From assembly GCF_019008365.1 (NCBI RefSeq), contig NZ_JAHHUL010000001.1:124001-188000 (forward strand): a DNA stretch of 64,000 bases, in the 5' to 3' direction. Below the pieces are notes generated by a model, which did not search any database, had not been told where the DNA came from, and saw only the letters and a program-made list of their open reading frames with translations. Made by a program: the position numbers and the translations under genes. The number at the start of each line of letters is the position of its first letter. The first letter of the stretch is position 1. The stretch is from Phosphitispora fastidiosa. GTDB lineage: Bacteria > Bacillota > Thermincolia > Thermincolales > UBA2595. Below, piece by piece: positions 16,910-25,777 of the stretch.

Positions 16910-17327
16910 TCATGCCAGGGGGCAAATACCTCCTGACCCTGTCCATCAAGTCATCTGTAAGGTGGGGCAGGGGTTCAGGGTTAAAACCGGCTATTTCGAT
17001 ACGGTCCCTGATTACCGGCAGCAGTATCTTGGGGGCGCTGCTGGAAGCTAAGGCTGCGGCAATTCCGGGAGTAACCTCGCCTAAAAACGAATTGGCTATA
17101 ATGATTCCAATGGGCCCCACAATCAGGTCAACTCGCCCGGAATTGTATATAATGGCATTTTCACCCGAAGCGCCTTCATTAGCCCCCGCTCTAAGCATGG
17201 CCGCAGCTGCCAGGGCATTGGTCCCAAAAGCGATAATTTCTATTTCTTCCGGGAACTCCTTCCTGAACCGTTCAATTATATATTTACCGATTCCGCCACC
17301 CTGACCGTCAATCACAGCAATTTTCAT
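16896..17327 (-). CDS. DUF3842 family protein
   Basis: A 143-residue cytoplasmic protein of the DUF3842 family, function unknown. It has a Rossmann-like start (MKIAVIDGQGGGIGKYIIE), a GTNALAAAAMLRAGA segment and a Gly/Ala-rich middle with IVGPIGIIIANSFLGEVTP. The name-giving G-rich loop suggests nucleotide binding. AGGAG precedes the ATG. It lies downstream of the hyp genes on the same strand, but a palindromic element separates them. Confidence 0.75.
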   Translation of the reverse strand: MKIAVIDGQGGGIGKYIIERFRKEFPEEIEIIAFGTNALAAAAMLRAGANEGASGENAIIYNSGRVDLIVGPIGIIIANSFLGEVTPGIAAALASSSAPKILLPVIRDRIEIAGFNPEPLPHLTDDLMDRVRRYLPPGMINPG

Positions 17328-17419
17328 AAAGTATCTCCTCAGAACTGTTCTTTGATTTAGATATCTTTTGTATTCAAAGCTTGTACCTTATATTTTTTAT
17401 TTATTCCTGCAACCGTTGG

Positions 17420-17676
17420 CTCCGGAAATGACCGGGGAATATGGTGAGGTGTTGTACAAGATTTTCCTTGCACTGCCGCCGTGAGAAATATTACCGCAGT
17501 TCCGCTAAGCGAAGCCAAAGACCGGAGCCATGGATGGCGGAGCCGCCACTGAGGCAGGAGCCGAATTGGCGGTTTAGTCTTTGGCTTCGCCAGGAACAAG
17601 GATAGATTTCTCAGGCGGCAGTGCGGAAAATAGGTATAACATCTCACCATATGCCATTGCCGGTCATTTCCCGGAG
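17420..17676. mobile_element. Palindromic non-coding element, family A copy 1 (MITE-like)
   Basis: About 70-base terminal inverted repeats: the left arm begins CTCCGGAAATGACCGG, the right arm ends with CCGGTCATTTCCCGGAG. A second inner palindrome uses AAGCGAAGCCAAAGAC against GTCTTTGGCTTCGCC. No credible ORF lies inside. The same arms occur at 63426-63590 with a different centre. It fills the 368-base gap between hypE and the DUF3842 gene. Clear target duplications were not seen. Confidence 0.75.
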
Positions 17677-17695
17677 TCAGCCTGAGCAGGAATAA

Positions 17696-18706
17696 CTAAC
17701 ATATCCTGGGAAGCTGCTCTCCAACCAGCATATCTACTATTCTTTTGCCACCGATTCCGGTGGATAAGACTACTTTCCCCTGATGGTCAGCGATAACCTC
17801 GCCAATAATCACGCTGTCAATGCCATACCTGTCTTTTTTCATGGCGCTAACCACTGATTCGGCCACATCCTTGGGCACTACGGCCAGAACCTTGCCCTCA
17901 TTGGCAACATACAAGGGGTCAAAACCCAGAATCTCACAGGCAGCCATGACCTCATCCCTGACCGGCAGCGATTTCTCGTCGAGCACAATTCCCATATTAC
18001 TCTGAACTGCAATCTCATTGAGGGTTGTGGCAACTCCTCCCCTGGTTGGGTCCCTGAGGACATGGATATCTTTGGATACTTTCAGCATTGCAGCGACCAA
18101 AGTGTTCAAGGGCGCACAATCACTTGTTATCTGATTCCTGAAGGACAGGCCCTGGCGTTCCGCCATTACCGCTATCCCATGGTCACCGATAAAACCATTG
18201 ATAATCACCTTGTCACCGGGTTTAGCCCGGTTGCCTGATATATGGACACCTTCAGGCACTGTGCCAATTCCTGAGGTGTTAATAAATATCTGGTCCAAAG
18301 AACCTCGTTCAACGACCTTGGTATCTCCGCAGACAATCTTCACCCCGGCCTCATCTGCCGCCTTTTTCATGGAAAGCACAATAGCATTGAGCTTTTCCAT
18401 GGCAAAACCCTCTTCAATTATAAAGCCTGTGCTCAGCCAGAGCGGGTTTGCACCACCCATGGCCAGGTCATTTACCGTCCCGCAGACTGCCAGTTTACCA
18501 ATATCTCCTCCGGGGAAAAAAGGCGGACTGACAACAAAGGAGTCTGTGGTAAAGGCCAGTCTGACTCCCTCAGCCTGGACCTCTGCCCGGTCATCAAGCC
18601 TGTTCAGTTCCGGGTTATCAAAAACCGGCAAAAAAAGTTCCGTGACCAGCTCGTGAGATAGCTTCCCTCCGCTGCCATGGGCCAGAAGTATTTTGTCATG
18701 CCTCAT
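17696..18706 (-). CDS. hypE: Hydrogenase maturation protein HypE
   Basis: Dehydrates the carbamoyl group on its C-terminal Cys to a thiocyanate that becomes a cyanide ligand of the NiFe site. The 336-residue protein starts LLAHGSGGKLSHELV, has GVKIVCGDTKVVERG and VLRDPTRGGVATTLNEIA of the PurM-like fold, and ends in PRIC, the required terminal Cys. ATG at 18706 overlaps the hypD stop by 11 bases; an upstream start at 18757 would run far into hypD. Confidence 0.95.
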   Translation of the reverse strand: MRHDKILLAHGSGGKLSHELVTELFLPVFDNPELNRLDDRAEVQAEGVRLAFTTDSFVVSPPFFPGGDIGKLAVCGTVNDLAMGGANPLWLSTGFIIEEGFAMEKLNAIVLSMKKAADEAGVKIVCGDTKVVERGSLDQIFINTSGIGTVPEGVHISGNRAKPGDKVIINGFIGDHGIAVMAERQGLSFRNQITSDCAPLNTLVAAMLKVSKDIHVLRDPTRGGVATTLNEIAVQSNMGIVLDEKSLPVRDEVMAACEILGFDPLYVANEGKVLAVVPKDVAESVVSAMKKDRYGIDSVIIGEVIADHQGKVVLSTGIGGKRIVDMLVGEQLPRIC

Positions 18707-19799
18707 CACCGGATGCTCCTTTCCCGTATTTATAATAAGCGGCACACGTGCCCTCAACCGAAACCATACATGGGCCTACCGGGTTTTCAGGAATACAGGT
18801 TCGTCCAAAATGGCCGCATTCGGGAGGAGTAATAACCCCTCTGAGCACCTCGCCGCACCTGCACCCCGGCAGGTCCCTGTCTTCCTGAATACGGATGCCA
18901 TACTTCTTTACTGCATCAAACCGTCTGTATTCGGGTCTAAACGCAAGCCCCGTTCCGGGAATAGTGCCCATCCCCCGCCAGATAGCATCAGCGGGCTGAA
19001 AAACCTTAAAGAGGATATTCATAGCATGTGGATTACCCTCAGGAGGCACGCCCCTGTTATACTGGATTTCCACCCTGGCTGTCCCCTCTTCAATCTGTCT
19101 GACCAGCATATAAATCCCCTGGAGGATGTCCACGGGTTCGAACCCGATAACCAATGCCGGTATCAAGAACTCCTCTGCAATAAAACCATAAGGCTTGGTT
19201 CCAATCAGTGAACTTACGTGACCGGGAAGAATAAAGCCATTGACTCCGATTTCATTACTCTCCAGTAAGGCCCTGATGGCCTGTGGAATAAGCTTTTGGG
19301 CTCCAACCACCGAGAAATTACCGATACCTTCTCTTTCGGCCCTGAGAATGGCTGCGGCCACAGTTGGTGAAGTGGTCTCAAACCCGATGCCGAAAAAAAC
19401 CGTTTCTTTATCAGGGTTGTCCCTGGCCAGGTCAACGGCATCCATAGTGGAATATACAATCCTGATATCTGCCCCTGCTGCTTTCTCTGCAGCTAAACTG
19501 GACGATGACCCCGGAACCTTCATCATGTCACCAAAGGTGGTCAGAATAACTCCTGGTTGACGGCAGATTTCCAAAGCTTCATCAATATGCCTGTTGGGAG
19601 TAACACAGACAGGACATCCCGGTCCTGATATCAGTGAGATGTTTTGGGGCAGCACCTCCCTGATACCGTGCCTGAAAATAGCAACAGTATGGGTACCGCA
19701 GACCTCCATAAGTTTGGCAGGTTTGCGGGAAACCTCATTGATTTTGCTGATAATCACACGGGCAATATCGTTATCACGGTACTCCTTCAGAAACTTCAT
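18696..19799 (-). CDS. hypD: Hydrogenase maturation protein HypD
   Basis: Fe-S scaffold that with HypC assembles the Fe(CN)2CO group. The 367 residues show the conserved KLMEVCGTHTVA (Cys34) and SGPGCPVCVTP (Cys62, Cys65) motifs, GFETTSP, and the C-terminal 4Fe-4S region with CRC, PPECGHFG and EGTCAAYY. AAGGAG precedes the ATG. It is cotranscribed with hypC upstream and hypE downstream. Confidence 0.95.
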   Translation of the reverse strand: MKFLKEYRDNDIARVIISKINEVSRKPAKLMEVCGTHTVAIFRHGIREVLPQNISLISGPGCPVCVTPNRHIDEALEICRQPGVILTTFGDMMKVPGSSSSLAAEKAAGADIRIVYSTMDAVDLARDNPDKETVFFGIGFETTSPTVAAAILRAEREGIGNFSVVGAQKLIPQAIRALLESNEIGVNGFILPGHVSSLIGTKPYGFIAEEFLIPALVIGFEPVDILQGIYMLVRQIEEGTARVEIQYNRGVPPEGNPHAMNILFKVFQPADAIWRGMGTIPGTGLAFRPEYRRFDAVKKYGIRIQEDRDLPGCRCGEVLRGVITPPECGHFGRTCIPENPVGPCMVSVEGTCAAYYKYGKGASGDEA

Positions 19800-19859
19800 A
19801 CTGCCTTATACTCCTTTAGAATATTTATGCTCCGTTAACTCCTTCAGAAGCTTCATACT
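19781..19859. repeat. 22-base direct repeat across the hypC-hypD junction
   Basis: ACTCCTTCAGAA(A/G)CTTCATACT occurs at 19781-19802 (first codons of hypD) and 19838-19859 (last codons of hypC), one mismatch. The end of hypC thus looks like a copy of the start of hypD. Confidence 0.8.
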
Positions 19860-20067
19860 CCAATATTTCTCTAAATAATTCAAGGGTCTTTAGGGCCTCT
19901 TCCTCATCGATGATCTGGATGGCAAACCCCGCATGAACAAGTACATAATCATTGATCTTAGCCTCAGGTACGAGGTCAATACTAACCATTTTAGTCACCC
20001 CTCCGGTTTCAATTTCGGCAGTCATCCCTGCCAGGGATACAATTTTTGCCGGTACCGCTAAACACAT
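19825..20067 (-). CDS. hypC: Hydrogenase maturation chaperone HypC
   Basis: An 80-residue HypC/HupF/HybG chaperone starting MCLAVPAKIV with the essential Cys2, which carries the Fe(CN)2CO unit with HypD. VHAGFAIQIIDEEEA is the usual C-terminal helix region. GAGGAAGGCGGG precedes the ATG and it overlaps hypF by 10 bases. The final residues derive from a repeated sequence shared with the hypD start. Confidence 0.93.
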   Translation of the reverse strand: MCLAVPAKIVSLAGMTAEIETGGVTKMVSIDLVPEAKINDYVLVHAGFAIQIIDEEEALKTLELFREILEYEASEGVNGA

Positions 20068-22406
20068 CCCGCCTTCCTCCTCTCACTGGCAATAACCGCC
20101 TGTCCCAGGGAGATTCCCCCGTCATTTGCGGGAACAACACGGTGAATAAAGACCTCAAAACCGTCTTCTGCAAGCCGTCGATGGGCCATATCAAGAAGCA
20201 GCATGTTTTGAAAAACCCCGCCGCTCAAGGTCACCCGGTTTTCTCCATAGACATCTCTGGCCATCCTGCAGGTGTTGATAACTATTTCTGTGACAGTCAG
20301 GTGAAATCTATAAGCTATTTCACCCAGCGGAACTCCTTCGGACATTTCTTTGATAATATCATTTATCAGGTTCCTGGTATCAATTTCCCAAGTGTTCGAT
20401 TTTTCCTCTAAGGCAAATGAATAACCCGGTATTTCCTGTTTTATAAGTTGAATACCTTTTATATGTTCATTACTCTTCATGTGTTTCCAATGATATAAAT
20501 ATTGCACAGCAAGCTGCTCCATTTCTACAGCCGCCTGACCTTCATAATTCACTTCATGTCTGATTCCCAACAGGGCTGCCGCTGCATCAAAAAGCCTTCC
20601 CATACTCGATGTGGGTGGACAGTTCAGCCACTTATCCATCATATCACCAAGAGTATCCAGGAGCATCCCGTTTTTTACCTTAAGGAAACTGATTCCGGGC
20701 ACTTCCCGCCAACTGCTTCCTAACATGCTGTGCAGGTAACCTGCAGCCATCCGCCAAGGTTCTTTGACAGCCCTGGCGCCGCCGGGCATGGGAACATATC
20801 TGAGATGCCCTATCCTCTTGAAGCTTGTCAGTGAGGCCAGTAAAAACTCTCCTCCCCAGATGGAACCGTCAGGTCCAAAACCCGTCCCGTCGAAGCAGAC
20901 TCCGATGACACTGCCCTGTAAACCGTGTTCCGCCATGCAGGCAGCTGTATGGGCATGGTGGTGCTGCACCCCGGTTTGGGGAATCCCCTTCAGTTCAAGG
21001 GCATACTTGGTTGACAGGTATTCCGGATGATAGTCATAGGCAACAATTTCCGGTTCTATATTAAAAAGCCTTTTATATAGCTGTATTTCCTTTTCAAATG
21101 CACTTAGTGTCTCCAGGTTCTCCAGATCCCCTATATGGTGACTAACAAAGGCATAACTGCCCCTGGTAAGGCAGAAGGTATTTTTCTGTTCCCCGCCAAC
21201 GGCAAGTACCGGTACAAATGAATCAGAAATCTTAATAGGGGCAGGCGCATATCCCCTGGACCTTCTCAGAGGATATTCATTTTCCCTATATATACGTGTT
21301 ACCGAATCATCACAGCGGTGGCTGATCACCCTGTTGTGGGTGAGAAAGTATTCCGCTATCTCGCCAAGCCGTAAAAAAGCATCTTCATCTTCATAAGCGA
21401 TTGGTTCATCACTCAGGTTTCCGCTTGTCATTACCAGAGGAAAGTCAATATACTCAAAAAGCAGATAATGCAGCGGGGTGTATGGAAGCATCACCCCGAG
21501 AAACGCATTTCCAGGGGCTGTCTCTTCAGCCAGCAAACTATCTTTTTTGCGCAGGAGTACAATGGGTCGCGCCCTTGACTCCAGGAGCAGTTGTTCATCC
21601 TTGCTGACCTGGCAGTACAGGCCGGCCTGAGACGCATCTTTGACCATGACTGCAAAAGGCTTTTCTTCCCTGACCTTCCTTTCTCTCAGGCTGGAAACGG
21701 CTTCTTTGCTTAGTGCATTACAGGCCAGGTGATACCCGCCCAGTCCTTTAACAGCAATGATGTTATTTTCGCTCAGGAGTTCAGCAGCCCTCTGTATCGG
21801 GTTTGCTTTATCAATGAGCCCGCCTGAGGAGTCCCGCAGCTTGACCCTGGGGCCGCATGCCGCACACGCATTAGGCTGGGCATGAAACCTCCGGCTGCCC
21901 GGATCACGGTACTCCTGAAGACAGTCAGGACACATGGGAAAAGCCTTCATAGTGGTAAGTTCCCTGTCATAAGGCACATCTTTAATAATGGTAAACCTGG
22001 GTCCACAGTTGGTACAATTAATAAAGGGATACCTAAACCGTCTGTCGCTGCCGTCAAAAAGTTCCTGCAGACAGTCCTCACAGATGGCGGAATCAACAGC
22101 AACCATTAGGTCTTTATCTGTATTGCATTCCGAATCTTTAATGATAAATTCCGCATACCTCTCCGGCGCAGCCGTCTGTATAGCTATTTCTTCTATTCTC
22201 GCCAGCGGTGGAGCCTTCTGCTTAAGTTCATCGACAAATTTCTTTACTGATTCAAGCTCTCCTTCGACATCAATGTCGACACCTTTGGGATTGTTCTTTA
22301 CTGCTCCCCTGAGGGAGTGTGATTTGGCAAGACTATATACGAAGGGCCGGAAACCAACCCCCTGAACAATACCCTTTACTGTAATTAAATACCTCGCAAT
22401 TGACAA
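20058..22406 (-). CDS. hypF: Carbamoyltransferase HypF
   Basis: Makes the carbamoyl donor for the cyanide ligands of NiFe hydrogenases from carbamoyl phosphate. Domains in order across 782 residues: acylphosphatase (GIVQGVGFRPFVY, 12-24), two zinc fingers (Cys109/112/131/134 and Cys159/162/181/184), a YrdC-like domain (about 200-380), and a Kae1-like C-terminal domain with HHHAHTAACMAEH and CFDGTGFG. The start is uncertain: TTG at 22406 is used, with a weak GGGG site; a shorter start near the GAGG at about 22393 is possible. First gene of hypFCDE. Confidence 0.93.
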   Translation of the reverse strand: MSIARYLITVKGIVQGVGFRPFVYSLAKSHSLRGAVKNNPKGVDIDVEGELESVKKFVDELKQKAPPLARIEEIAIQTAAPERYAEFIIKDSECNTDKDLMVAVDSAICEDCLQELFDGSDRRFRYPFINCTNCGPRFTIIKDVPYDRELTTMKAFPMCPDCLQEYRDPGSRRFHAQPNACAACGPRVKLRDSSGGLIDKANPIQRAAELLSENNIIAVKGLGGYHLACNALSKEAVSSLRERKVREEKPFAVMVKDASQAGLYCQVSKDEQLLLESRARPIVLLRKKDSLLAEETAPGNAFLGVMLPYTPLHYLLFEYIDFPLVMTSGNLSDEPIAYEDEDAFLRLGEIAEYFLTHNRVISHRCDDSVTRIYRENEYPLRRSRGYAPAPIKISDSFVPVLAVGGEQKNTFCLTRGSYAFVSHHIGDLENLETLSAFEKEIQLYKRLFNIEPEIVAYDYHPEYLSTKYALELKGIPQTGVQHHHAHTAACMAEHGLQGSVIGVCFDGTGFGPDGSIWGGEFLLASLTSFKRIGHLRYVPMPGGARAVKEPWRMAAGYLHSMLGSSWREVPGISFLKVKNGMLLDTLGDMMDKWLNCPPTSSMGRLFDAAAALLGIRHEVNYEGQAAVEMEQLAVQYLYHWKHMKSNEHIKGIQLIKQEIPGYSFALEEKSNTWEIDTRNLINDIIKEMSEGVPLGEIAYRFHLTVTEIVINTCRMARDVYGENRVTLSGGVFQNMLLLDMAHRRLAEDGFEVFIHRVVPANDGGISLGQAVIASERRKAGCV

Positions 22407-22470
22407 TTGACAACCCCGGACCTTTCTGTTTTCTGTGGATACTGTCTTATTCCGCTTAGGGCTTAACTTG

Positions 22471-22500
22471 ATTATACCAGTATATTCTTTGTTTTAGCAA
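22471..22500 (-). promoter_or_regulatory. Extended -10 promoter of the hyp operon
   Basis: TTGCTA (22500-22495), an 18-base spacer ending in TGG, and TATAAT (22476-22471) lie about 65 bases upstream of hypF. Confidence 0.7.
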
Positions 22501-22588
22501 TACCTACCATGGCAGGTGCAATTTCGGCACTTTGTCCCTCTGCTGCAAATATTGTTACAATTACCAATTAACACAGTTGAATGCTGCG

Positions 22589-22615
22589 CAAAAAACAGGA
22601 CTTTACGTCCTGTTT
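22589..22615 (-). terminator. Terminator after the coiled-coil gene
   Basis: AAACAGGAC-GTAAA-GTCCTGTTT on the minus strand, a perfect 9-bp stem, runs into a six-T tract. It separates the coiled-coil gene from the hyp operon. Confidence 0.85.
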
Positions 22616-22651
22616 CCCGCGAAATTTTATAATTTTTGCAGCATTTTCAGA

Positions 22652-22951
22652 TTATTCACAATTGTTGACTCTATGTGGATAAATCTGTGGGTAACTTTTT
22701 ATCATAATCTGCAATTTTGTTTCCATCTCAATAATCTGTCTGTTCTTGTTCAAGAGTGTCTGCGCATATCTGCTGTTATTCTTCTGCAGTTTGCGGTTTT
22801 CTTTTTCAAGTTTCGTTAAAATATCACACTTGTCTTTTTCTATTCTTTCTATCAGGTTCATTAATACCCGCCGGCTAAACCTGAGATGTTCGATTTTACC
22901 CTCCAACTCCCTGATTCTGTCTTCCAGCAGTTTAGAGCGGTCATTTCCCAT
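22652..22951 (-). CDS. Small coiled-coil protein of unknown function
   Basis: A 99-residue, highly charged protein with heptad patterns across nearly its whole length (ELEGKIEHLRFSRRVL, LEKENRKLQKNNSRY, IIEMETKLQIMI). No family is recognised; related small coiled-coil proteins are annotated as hypothetical in clostridia. It has its own terminator and lies between the hyp operon and an aminotransferase. Coding nature is supported by the heptads and the GGGGTT site before the ATG. Confidence 0.55.
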   Translation of the reverse strand: MGNDRSKLLEDRIRELEGKIEHLRFSRRVLMNLIERIEKDKCDILTKLEKENRKLQKNNSRYAQTLLNKNRQIIEMETKLQIMIKSYPQIYPHRVNNCE

Positions 22952-23026
22952 TCGGTAACCCCTCCCAGATACTTCTAGTTATAGTATATGCTGAGAAGGC
23001 GGTGTTTAGACATTGAAGGAACCGGT

Positions 23027-24193
23027 TCAGAAGCTGAATCTGTCACTAATGCGCCTTACGGCTTCTTGAATTATCGCATTATCCTGGACCAGGGCAATCC
23101 GAACATAGCCCTCTCCCTGCCTGCCAAAGGCAACTCCTGGGACCACAGCGACACCGGTTTGGCGCAAGATATCTTCAGCGAACTTTTCAGAGGAGGTATA
23201 TCCCTTTGGCAGCGGGGCCCAAACAAACATAGTAGCCTGAGGCTTGTCCATAACCCAGCCGATTTTAGCCAGGCCGTCAATCAGGATATCTCTTCTGGCT
23301 TTGTAAGCGGCGGCATTCCGCCGAATGATATCCTGCGGGCCCCGCAATGCGGTAATTCCAGCCATCTGGATGGGCAAAAAGACACCATAATCAATATTTG
23401 ATTTCACCCTTGTCAGCGCTTCAATCACTTCACTGTTGCCCACCACAAAGCCAAGCCTGCACCCGGCCATGTTATAGGTTTTGGATACCGAGTGGAACTC
23501 TACGCCTACTTTGATGGCGCCTTCCGATTCCAGGAAACTTGGCGGCCTGTAACCGTCAAAAGATAGTTCTGAGTACGCAACATCATGGCAGACCACAATA
23601 TCATACCTGGAGGCAAACTCAACCACCCGGTCAAAAAAGACTGAGTCAGCGACAGCGGCTACCGGATTGTTAGGATAATTCAAAATCATCATATTAGCCC
23701 TTTTGGCAATATCTTCGGGTATCTTCTCAAAGTCAGGAAGATATTGATTCTCCTTCTTGAGGGGCATATGGTAAACCTCACCCCCGGCCAGGATAACTCC
23801 AGCAGTGTAAATAGGATATCCCGGGTCTGGCACCAGCGCAATATCACCAGGATCAAGCAGACAGAGAGGCATGTGTCCCAGCCCGTCCTGGGAGCCCATC
23901 AAAACCAGCACCTCAGTTTCCGGGTCCAGCTGAACCCCGAATCTCTGCCCATACCACCAGGAGATAGTTTCCCTAAGATCCCGGGTTCCTCTTGATGATG
24001 GATACCCGTAATTATCAAGATCATCAATGGCCTCCTGAAGTGCATGAAATATGTGCGGCATAGGCGGCATGTCCGGGCTGCCGATACTCAGGTCAATGAT
24101 AGATAAACCCCCGGCGGCGACTTCTTCCTTAATTTCGTCAAGCTCAGCAAATACTGCTGACTTCAGTCCTTCAAGCCTGTTTGATGTCTTCAA
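23027..24193 (-). CDS. Class I/II aminotransferase, DapL-like
   Basis: A PLP-dependent aminotransferase of 388 residues with IDLSIGSPDMPP, LNYPNNPVAAVA and SVSKTYNMAGCRLGF, the last holding the Schiff-base Lys. The overall look is that of the LL-diaminopimelate aminotransferase/alanine-type group used by many Peptococcaceae for lysine and wall synthesis, which converts tetrahydrodipicolinate to LL-DAP with glutamate. Specificity among these aminotransferases is hard to tell by eye. It is followed closely downstream by nothing on this strand until the coiled-coil gene. Confidence 0.75.
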   Translation of the reverse strand: MKTSNRLEGLKSAVFAELDEIKEEVAAGGLSIIDLSIGSPDMPPMPHIFHALQEAIDDLDNYGYPSSRGTRDLRETISWWYGQRFGVQLDPETEVLVLMGSQDGLGHMPLCLLDPGDIALVPDPGYPIYTAGVILAGGEVYHMPLKKENQYLPDFEKIPEDIAKRANMMILNYPNNPVAAVADSVFFDRVVEFASRYDIVVCHDVAYSELSFDGYRPPSFLESEGAIKVGVEFHSVSKTYNMAGCRLGFVVGNSEVIEALTRVKSNIDYGVFLPIQMAGITALRGPQDIIRRNAAAYKARRDILIDGLAKIGWVMDKPQATMFVWAPLPKGYTSSEKFAEDILRQTGVAVVPGVAFGRQGEGYVRIALVQDNAIIQEAVRRISDRFSF

Positions 24194-24212
24194 GTAAGTT
24201 TCCCCCTATTAA

Positions 24213-25205
24213 TCAATTCAAAGTTTTCTTCATAAATCTAAGCATGTTTTCTCCCATGATTCCTTTAATCTCTTTTTCAGTGTAGCCGCGGTCCAATAAC
24301 CCTGCAGTAATTGACGGATAACAGCAGCAGTCATTAAGGCCTGCAGGAGTTTCTTCTATCCCGTCAAAGTCCGAACCTAAGGCAATTACATCTGTTCCTG
24401 CCAGCCCGGCAACATGGTCGATATGGTCCAAAAGGTCACTTATACCGGTTTTTCCTTTGCCAAGGAACTCAGGAACAAAGCTTAATCCGAAAATGCCCTT
24501 AGTCTCCGCCAAAGCCTTAATCTGATCATCATTTAGATTCCTGGGGTGATGGCACAGACTATGGCAGTTGGCATGTGATACCATAACCGGAAACTTTGAT
24601 ATTTCCAGGACATCCCAAAAACCGGCTTCAGATACATGAGCCAGGTCAACTATCATTCCCAGCCTGTTCATTTCCTGGACAACATTGCGTCCGAAACAGG
24701 TCAGCCCTCCACCGGTGATTTTTTCTGCAACCCCGTCAGCTATGTCATTTCTCTGGTTCCACGTCAGTCCAAGGAAACGTACTCCAAGCTTGTAGAATAT
24801 TCTTAATGCCGAAATATCACCATTTAAGGCTTCCCCGCCTTCAATTCCCATTACCGCAACTATTTTACCGTTTTTCAATTCCCTTTTAATTTGTTTCATA
24901 TTCTGTCCCTGAGATAAAACATGGCTGCAGGAGTCAATTTCCGCATCAAAGGTATCAATTAGCTGCAGTGTCCTGGACAGCGCGCGCTGCGGTTTAAAGA
25001 CAGTTTCAATGAACAAGGCAAAAAACTGTACTCTGGTGCCGCCTTCCTGGAGTTTAGGAATGTCTATGTGTGCTGCTTGGTTATATTGTCCAAGTTTAGC
25101 CTTTCCCCTGGCCACCTGAAGAATGGTGTCACAATGGCAGTCAACTACAGTTAACTTCCGGTGCAGGTTCAGGGCATCTGCAGAAATACTCTTCTTTACC
25201 ATCAT
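24213..25205 (-). CDS. Membrane dipeptidase (renal dipeptidase family, M19)
   Basis: A 330-residue zinc dipeptidase of the M19 family. VVDCHCDT near residues 19-26 carries the His-x-Asp metal ligands, MGIEGGEAL the bridging Glu, VDLAHVSEAGFWDVL and VSHANCHSLCHHPRNL the further His, and IALGSDFDGIE the terminal Asp. No signal peptide is evident, so it is likely cytoplasmic and may cleave dipeptides including D-amino-acid ones. AAGGACTGAT precedes the tandem ATGs. Terminated from spoVS upstream; 19 bases before the aminotransferase gene start, so probably one transcript. Confidence 0.88.
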   Translation of the reverse strand: MMVKKSISADALNLHRKLTVVDCHCDTILQVARGKAKLGQYNQAAHIDIPKLQEGGTRVQFFALFIETVFKPQRALSRTLQLIDTFDAEIDSCSHVLSQGQNMKQIKRELKNGKIVAVMGIEGGEALNGDISALRIFYKLGVRFLGLTWNQRNDIADGVAEKITGGGLTCFGRNVVQEMNRLGMIVDLAHVSEAGFWDVLEISKFPVMVSHANCHSLCHHPRNLNDDQIKALAETKGIFGLSFVPEFLGKGKTGISDLLDHIDHVAGLAGTDVIALGSDFDGIEETPAGLNDCCCYPSITAGLLDRGYTEKEIKGIMGENMLRFMKKTLN

Positions 25206-25263
25206 ATCAGTCCTTTTGCGTTTCTTTAGTTTGATTACCTTCTATTATGACAATATATGATGG

Positions 25264-25296
25264 AAAAACCTGTTTATTCTACTGAACAAACAGGTT
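25264..25296 (-). terminator. Terminator after spoVS
   Basis: AACCTGTTT and AAACAGGTT pair perfectly over a 12-base loop and run into a short T tract on the minus strand. Confidence 0.7.
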
Positions 25297-25377
25297 ATGG
25301 GTCTCACTTATAGATTTGTATTAGAAATCTTAGTTCCCAGCACAACCATCAATTACCTGGCCTTACCATAATCCCAA

Positions 25378-25638
25378 TTACCTGGGCTCCACAATAAGCT
25401 TAATTGCTGTCCGTTCTTCGCCATCAATGATAATGTCAGTAAAAGCAGGGATACAAATGAGGTCAACTCCGCTAGGTGCTACGAATCCTCTGGCAATAGC
25501 TACAGCTTTAACAGCTTGGTTTAAAGCGCCGGCGCCGATTGCTTGAATTTCTGCCCCGCCGCGTTCCCGAAGAACACCGGCAAGAGCACCTGCTACTGAA
25601 TTTGGGTTGGATTTTGCTGAAACCTTCAATACTTCCAT
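25378..25638 (-). CDS. spoVS: Stage V sporulation protein S
   Basis: The 86-residue SpoVS/Alba-like protein starts MEVLKVSAKSNPNSVAGAL and ends with a DGEERTAIKLIVEP strand, nearly invariant in spore formers. It is needed for normal coat and cortex development in Bacillus subtilis. The ATG at 25638 follows AAGGAGG at good spacing; a longer frame to 25668 lacks a site. A near-perfect sigma-H promoter lies 60 bases upstream. Confidence 0.95.
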   Translation of the reverse strand: MEVLKVSAKSNPNSVAGALAGVLRERGGAEIQAIGAGALNQAVKAVAIARGFVAPSGVDLICIPAFTDIIIDGEERTAIKLIVEPR

Positions 25639-25697
25639 GATCAAAACCTCCTTATTTGAACGCATCAATTTTAGCCGTATCCTTTATAAACGAATAT

Positions 25698-25724
25698 ATT
25701 CGATAATTAACTAAAAATTCCTCT
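25698..25724 (-). promoter_or_regulatory. Sigma-H-type promoter of spoVS
   Basis: AGAGGAATT (25724-25716), eleven bases, then ATCGAAT (25704-25698) fits the Bacillus sigma-H consensus RnAGGAwWW-N11/12-RnnGAAT at every defined position. B. subtilis spoVS is known to be sigma-H dependent. Confidence 0.8.
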
Positions 25725-25777
25725 TTTTCTCAAGTAAATATTTCAGACTTATTTAAAAATTTCATATAATTACATCT

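Noticed and set aside
22387..22406. ATT start for hypF as for rny
   Set aside because: An ATT behind GAGG exists, but a TTG start is available in frame, so there is no need for it.
22911..22935. Third copy of a family A arm (CGGTCATTTCCCAT)
   Set aside because: Only about 14 bases match, within the start of the coiled-coil gene, and there is no opposite arm.
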